Of a DNA stretch of 9,176 nucleotides, positions 5,612 through 9,176 are shown one piece after another. A program made the translations under genes and the position numbers. This DNA comes from Pseudomonadota bacterium (GTDB taxonomy: Bacteria > Pseudomonadota > Gammaproteobacteria > Steroidobacterales > Steroidobacteraceae): NCBI GenBank assembly GCA_023457495.1, contig JAEWLQ010000058.1:1-9176 (forward strand). The letters run 5' to 3'. The notes under the pieces are model-generated. The model made no database searches, was not told where the DNA came from, and saw only the letters and a list, made by a program, of their open reading frames with translations. How positions within the stretch are numbered: the first letter of the stretch is position 1; every line of letters starts with the position of its first letter.

Positions 5612-6412
5612 ATGCCAGTAGATCGCCGCGATTCATCTGCAGCCCTCACCGGGGGCGCAATCTACCCTTCACTTCGCGGCCGAAGCGTCTTCATCACGGG
5701 TGGTGGTTCGGGAATTGGCGCATGCCTGACCGAGGGATTCGCAAGACAGGGATCGCTCGTTGCATTTGTTGATATCGCAGAAGCGCCTTCGCAGGAGCTC
5801 GTGCAGCGGATCGAGCAGGCCGGGCACCCGCGGCCGTGGTTTCGCAAGATCGACGTCACCGACATCCCGGCGCTGCAGTCCGCGATCCGCGACGCCGCGC
5901 GCGACATGGGCGACTTCCACATCCTCGTCAACAACGTGGCGAACGACGAGCGCCACAACTTCATGGACGTCACGCCCGACTACTACGATCAGCGCATCGC
6001 CGTGAACCAGCGGCCCGCGTTCTTCGCGATGCAGGCCGTCGTGCCCGGCATGAAAAAGATGGGCGCCGGATCGATCATCAACTTCGGTTCCAACTCCTAT
6101 GGCGCCAAGGGCCGCAACATGTCCGTGTACACCACGGCCAAGTCGTCGGTGATCGGCCTCACGCGCGGCATGGCCGCCGAGCTCGGCGAGCACCGAATCC
6201 GGGTCAATGTGATCACGCCCGGCTGGATCATGACGCAGCGCCAGATCGAAAAATGGCTGACGCCCGAAGGCGAGCTCGAGATCAAGCGCAACCAGGTGCT
6301 GCCCGACAAGGTGCGGCCCGAAGACGTCGTGCCGCTCGCCCTCTTCCTTGCCTCCGACGATGCGCGCGCGTGCTCCGCGCAGGAATACATCGTCGACGCC
6401 GGCTGGCTCTGA
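5612..6412 (+). CDS. SDR sugar 1-dehydrogenase (L-arabinose/D-xylose type)
   Basis: A 266-residue short-chain dehydrogenase that would oxidise an aldopentose to its lactone with NAD(P)+. It shows the nucleotide-binding TGGGSGIG (29-36), an acidic D54 at the end of strand 2 suggesting NAD+ preference, and the catalytic set S160, Y173 and K177 (YTTAK). The body AIYPSLRG...ITGGGSGIGA...GFARQG and the C-terminal LFLASDDA...E-Y-x-VDAGW strongly recall Caulobacter D-xylose dehydrogenase XylB. Beside an L-arabinonate dehydratase, L-arabinose is the likelier substrate, with D-xylose or D-galactose also possible. The usual NNAG motif reads NNVA (107-110). The start at 5612 has only a weak ribosome site (CGAG). 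It is the first gene of an operon, two bases before the AraD1-like gene. Confidence 0.85.
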   Translation: MPVDRRDSSAALTGGAIYPSLRGRSVFITGGGSGIGACLTEGFARQGSLVAFVDIAEAPSQELVQRIEQAGHPRPWFRKIDVTDIPALQSAIRDAARDMGDFHILVNNVANDERHNFMDVTPDYYDQRIAVNQRPAFFAMQAVVPGMKKMGAGSIINFGSNSYGAKGRNMSVYTTAKSSVIGLTRGMAAELGEHRIRVNVITPGWIMTQRQIEKWLTPEGELEIKRNQVLPDKVRPEDVVPLALFLASDDARACSAQEYIVDAGWL

Positions 6413-6414
6413 TT

Positions 6415-7407
6415 ATGAGACTCCTCCAATACACCGATTCCGGCCGCACCCGGGTCGCGCGCGTCGCCGAAGATGGCACGCTGCGACCGCTCGCGCGCTT
6501 CGTCACCACCTATCAACTCGCGGAACGCGCGATCGCCGAGCGCAGGACGCTCGAGGACATGGTGGCCGCGGAAGCGCTCGACGCGCCTATCTCTTATGCG
6601 GACCTGCTTCGGGACGGACGCCTGCTGCCGCCGCTCACCCATCCCGATCACGCGCACACGCTGGTCGCGGGCACGGGACTCACGCATCTCGGCAGCGCCG
6701 CGGCGCGCGATGCCATGCACCAGAAACTCAGCGGCCCCACCGAGCTCACCGACTCCATGAAAATGTTCAAGTGGGGCGTCGAGGGCGGCAAGCCGAAAGG
6801 CGATGAGCCGGGCACGCAGCCCGAATGGTTCTACAAGGGCAACGGCGCGAACGTCGTCGCCTGCGGGCAGCCCATCCAGTCGCCGGATTTCGCGGAAGAC
6901 CACGGCGAGGAACCGGAGCTCGTCGGACTGTACGTCATCGACGACCAGGGCCGGCCGCACCGGCTCGGCTTCGCGATCGGCAACGAGTTCTCCGATCACG
7001 TGACCGAGCGCCGCAACTATCTACTGCTGGCGCACTCGAAGCTGCGCCAATGCGGCGTGGGACCGATGCTCAACACCGGCGCCCTGCCCGCCCACCTCGA
7101 GGGCACGAGCCGCATCCGCCGCGGCGCCGAGGTGTTGTGGCAGAAGCCCTTCCTCACGGGCGAAGCGAACATGAGCCACTCGTTCGCGAATCTCGAATAC
7201 CATCACTTCAAGTACCGGCAGCACCGCGTGCCGGGCGACGTCCACGTGCATTTCTTCGGCACCGCGACCGTGAGCTGCGCGGACGGCATCAAGACGCAGG
7301 CGGGCGACGTGTTCGAGATCGATCTGCCGGCGCTCGGGGCGCCACTCATCAATCCACTGGCGATCGAGCCGGGTGGCATCCGGCCCAATAGCACCGGCCT
7401 GCTCTAG
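6415..7407 (+). CDS. araD1: AraD1/GguC family protein (2-keto-3-deoxy-L-arabinonate dehydratase type)
   Basis: This 330-residue protein belongs to the fumarylacetoacetate-hydrolase-like AraD1/GguC family. Family members are linked to oxidative L-arabinose pathways, where they are thought to dehydrate 2-dehydro-3-deoxy-L-arabinonate to 2-oxoglutarate semialdehyde. Visible family marks are GTGLTHLGSAAARDAMH (86-102), FYKGNG (139-144), the acidic metal-binding stretch EEPELVGLYV (165-174), and GFAIGNEFSDHVTERRNYL (185-203). The C-terminal half carries VHVHFFGTATVSC. The context (sugar dehydrogenase two bases upstream, L-arabinonate dehydratase divergent, YtfQ-type importer downstream) supports the role. 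No clear Shine-Dalgarno precedes ATG 6415, so translation is probably coupled to the dehydrogenase. The gene ends with tandem stops TAG TAA. The exact reaction is inferred from family and neighbours. Confidence 0.85.
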   Translation: MRLLQYTDSGRTRVARVAEDGTLRPLARFVTTYQLAERAIAERRTLEDMVAAEALDAPISYADLLRDGRLLPPLTHPDHAHTLVAGTGLTHLGSAAARDAMHQKLSGPTELTDSMKMFKWGVEGGKPKGDEPGTQPEWFYKGNGANVVACGQPIQSPDFAEDHGEEPELVGLYVIDDQGRPHRLGFAIGNEFSDHVTERRNYLLLAHSKLRQCGVGPMLNTGALPAHLEGTSRIRRGAEVLWQKPFLTGEANMSHSFANLEYHHFKYRQHRVPGDVHVHFFGTATVSCADGIKTQAGDVFEIDLPALGAPLINPLAIEPGGIRPNSTGLL

Positions 7408-7422
7408 TAAACGGGGAAAACC

Positions 7423-8397
7423 ATGTCACACATCGCGCGGCGCTTCGGCCCGATCCTTCTCTGCATCGCCATGGTCGGCGCCCTTCTGCTCGCCGGCTGC
7501 GCGCGCGACAAAAAGGACGATCGCATCGTGCTCGGCTTCAGCCAGATCGGCGCCGAGAGCGAGTGGCGCACGGCGAACACGGAATCCATCAAGGCCGCCG
7601 CGATCACCAGCAACATCGACCTGCGCTTCGCCGATGCGCAGCAGAAACAGGAAAACCAGATCAAGGCGCTGCGCTCCTTCATCGCGCAGAAGGTCGACGT
7701 GATCGCCTTCTCGCCAGTCGTCGAAACTGGTTGGGACACGGTGCTGCAGGAGGCCAAGGCCGCGGGCATTCCCGTCATCCTCACCGACCGCGCGGTGACG
7801 AGCGACTCGTCGCTGTACGTCGGTTTCATCGGCTCGGACTTCGTCGAAGAGGGCCGCAAGGCCGGTCGCTGGCTGCTCGAGGAATTCAAGGACGCGATCG
7901 GCGACGTGAACATCGTCGAACTGCAGGGCACGGTCGGTTCGGCGCCCGCCAACGATCGCAAGAAAGGCTTCGAGGAAATCATCTCCGCGCAGCCTAACTT
8001 CAAGATCATCCGCTCGCAGTCGGGCGACTTCACGCGCTCGAAGGGCAAGGAGCAGATGGAGTCGATCATCAAGTCCGAGACTCGCCCGATCCACGTGCTC
8101 TACGCGCACAACGACGACATGGCGATCGGCGCCATCCAGGCGATCGAGGAAGCGGGCAAGAAGCCGGGCAGCGAGATCAAGATCGTGTCGATCGACGCCG
8201 TGAAAGGCGCGTTCGAGGCGATGATCGCGGGCAAGCTCAACGTCACCATCGAATGCAATCCGCTGCTCGGGCCGCAACTGATGACCTCGGTGACCGAAGT
8301 CGTCGCGGGCCGGCCGATCCCGAAGCGCATCGTCGTCGAGGAGGCCATCTTCCCGATGGAGACGGCGAAGCAGCACATCCAGTCGCGCACGTACTGA
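7423..8397 (+). CDS. ytfQ: Sugar ABC transporter substrate-binding lipoprotein, YtfQ type
   Basis: This 324-residue protein is a periplasmic-binding-protein (type I fold) sugar receptor. Long conserved stretches match E. coli YtfQ, the galactofuranose-binding protein: GFSQIGAESEWR, QQKQENQIKALRSF, PVVETGW, VELQGTVG..., DRKKGFEE, IIRSQSGDFTRSKGKE and YAHNDDMAIGAIQAI. Related proteins in Shewanella (AraU) take up L-arabinose, which fits this operon better. The N-terminus is a lipoprotein signal: basic start, hydrophobic core, then LAGC with the lipidated cysteine at C26. E. coli YtfQ has an ordinary cleaved signal peptide instead. After the cysteine come Ala-Arg-Asp. The ribosome site GGGGA is a few bases before ATG 7423. 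It follows the AraD1-like gene by 15 bases and precedes the ABC ATPase by 11. Confidence 0.92.
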   Translation: MSHIARRFGPILLCIAMVGALLLAGCARDKKDDRIVLGFSQIGAESEWRTANTESIKAAAITSNIDLRFADAQQKQENQIKALRSFIAQKVDVIAFSPVVETGWDTVLQEAKAAGIPVILTDRAVTSDSSLYVGFIGSDFVEEGRKAGRWLLEEFKDAIGDVNIVELQGTVGSAPANDRKKGFEEIISAQPNFKIIRSQSGDFTRSKGKEQMESIIKSETRPIHVLYAHNDDMAIGAIQAIEEAGKKPGSEIKIVSIDAVKGAFEAMIAGKLNVTIECNPLLGPQLMTSVTEVVAGRPIPKRIVVEEAIFPMETAKQHIQSRTY

Positions 8398-8408
8398 ACG
8401 TGCCGGCC

Positions 8409-9176
8409 ATGGCCGATTCCACGATTGTGCTCGAGGCGCGCGACATCGCGCGCGCGTTCCCCGGCGTGCAGGCGCTCGCCGGCGTCGAGCTCACCCTGCG
8501 CGCGGGCGAAGTGCACGCGTTGATGGGTCAGAACGGCGCGGGCAAGTCGACGCTGATCAAGGTCCTCACGGGCGTCCACGCGCCCGACACCGGCGTGATC
8601 AAACTACTCGGCCAGCCGGTGCAACCGACCTCGCCAATACACGCGCAGGACCTCGGCATCAGCGCCGTGCACCAGGAAAGCCACCTGCTGCCGAATCTCA
8701 CCGTCGCGGAGAACATCTGCGCGGGCCGCTACCCGCGCCGTCCGTGGACGCGCGGCGGCGGCATCGACTGGCGCGAGACGAATCGCCGCGCGCGCGCGCT
8801 GCTCGCCGATCTCGGCATCGACATCGACGTCGAACAGTCCGCGGGCGGTTTGCCCGCCGCGTTGCAGCAGCTCGCCACGGTGGCGCGCGCCGTCGCGACG
8901 GATGCGCGCGTGCTGATCCTCGACGAGCCCACCTCGAGCCTCGACGCCGACGAAGTGCAGGCGCTCTTCGCGCTGATCCGCAAGTTGCGCGACAAGGGCG
9001 TCGCGATCCTCTTCGTCACGCACTTCCTCGCCCAGGTGTACGAGATCTGCGACCGGATCACCGTGCTGCGTAATGGCAAGTTCGTCGGCGAATACGCCTG
9101 CGAGCGGCTCGATGCCCACGCGCTCGTGGCCACGATGGTCGGGCGCGAAATCTCGATGGCCGCGGCGGCGCCCGCC
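8409..9176 (+). CDS. ytfR: Sugar ABC transporter ATP-binding protein, YtfR/GguA type (3' end cut by window)
   Basis: The first 256 codons are present and the frame is open to the window end. Full-length relatives have two ATPase domains and about 500 residues, so roughly half is missing here. The first nucleotide-binding domain shows Walker A GQNGAGKST (40-48), Q-loop HQE (88-90), Walker B VLILDEPTSSLD (168-179) and the switch histidine H205 (FVTH). The signature region reads GGLPAALQQLATVARA, where E. coli YtfR has, as I recall, YSVAIQQMVAIARA, so the usual signature serine is a proline. The protein would energise uptake of the sugar bound by the preceding receptor; permease genes should follow outside the window. 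ATG 8409 has a weak ribosome site; an in-frame GTG at 8400 is an alternative start. Confidence 0.9.
   Translation, partial: MADSTIVLEARDIARAFPGVQALAGVELTLRAGEVHALMGQNGAGKSTLIKVLTGVHAPDTGVIKLLGQPVQPTSPIHAQDLGISAVHQESHLLPNLTVAENICAGRYPRRPWTRGGGIDWRETNRRARALLADLGIDIDVEQSAGGLPAALQQLATVARAVATDARVLILDEPTSSLDADEVQALFALIRKLRDKGVAILFVTHFLAQVYEICDRITVLRNGKFVGEYACERLDAHALVATMVGREISMAAAAPA

Noticed and set aside
5053..5772. 239-codon plus-strand open frame spanning the dehydratase start and divergent promoter
   Set aside because: It would run through both start regions. No motif is visible and the composition is that of an antisense frame.
7426..8376. 316-codon minus-strand open frame opposite ytfQ
   Set aside because: Antisense shadow with a low-complexity Arg/Asp/Leu composition; ytfQ is certain on the other strand.

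Overview
The window is GC-rich, densely coding bacterial DNA. Its gene families suggest a proteobacterium: an Lgt-like/TlpA fusion, DsbG, split YeeE/YedE proteins, and an oxidative L-arabinose-type pathway with a YtfQ-type ABC importer. A gammaproteobacterium of the Steroidobacter/Xanthomonas kind is a plausible guess, but this is inference and no marker gene fixes the lineage. I see no phage, transposon, CRISPR or toxin-antitoxin genes.

Region 1 (1-503): a complete tRNA-Arg(UCG) with encoded CCA lies on the minus strand at 24-100. About 400 bases without a convincing gene follow, containing several short palindromes that may be control sites.

Region 2 (504-3745, plus strand): a tightly packed redox/sulfur cluster. 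It starts with a membrane-anchored TlpA-like thioredoxin fused to a shortened, apparently non-catalytic Lgt-like membrane domain. A DsbG-type periplasmic disulfide isomerase with CPYC follows. Next come two half-size YeeE/YedE membrane proteins with conserved cysteines, the family of thiosulfate/sulfur transporters. The first two genes and the two YeeE/YedE genes overlap as ATGA. After a 62-base gap comes an accessory signal peptidase I (lepB-like). Its Shine-Dalgarno sequence lies inside a predicted long hairpin.

Region 3 (3793-9176): a sugar-acid catabolism locus arranged divergently around 5515-5611. On the minus strand is an IlvD/Edd dehydratase that matches L-arabinonate dehydratases closely. 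On the plus strand are an SDR sugar 1-dehydrogenase resembling Caulobacter XylB, an AraD1/GguC-family FAH-fold enzyme, a YtfQ-type sugar-binding protein with a lipobox, and the start of a YtfR-type ABC ATPase cut by the window end. Together they suggest uptake of a pentose (most likely L-arabinose), oxidation to the lactone/acid, and two successive dehydrations toward 2-oxoglutarate semialdehyde. The lactonase, the semialdehyde dehydrogenase, the permeases and a regulator are not in the window.

The most interesting points are the compact TlpA/DsbG/YeeE/YedE module, the SD-spanning hairpin before lepB, and the lipoprotein form of a YtfQ-type binding protein.
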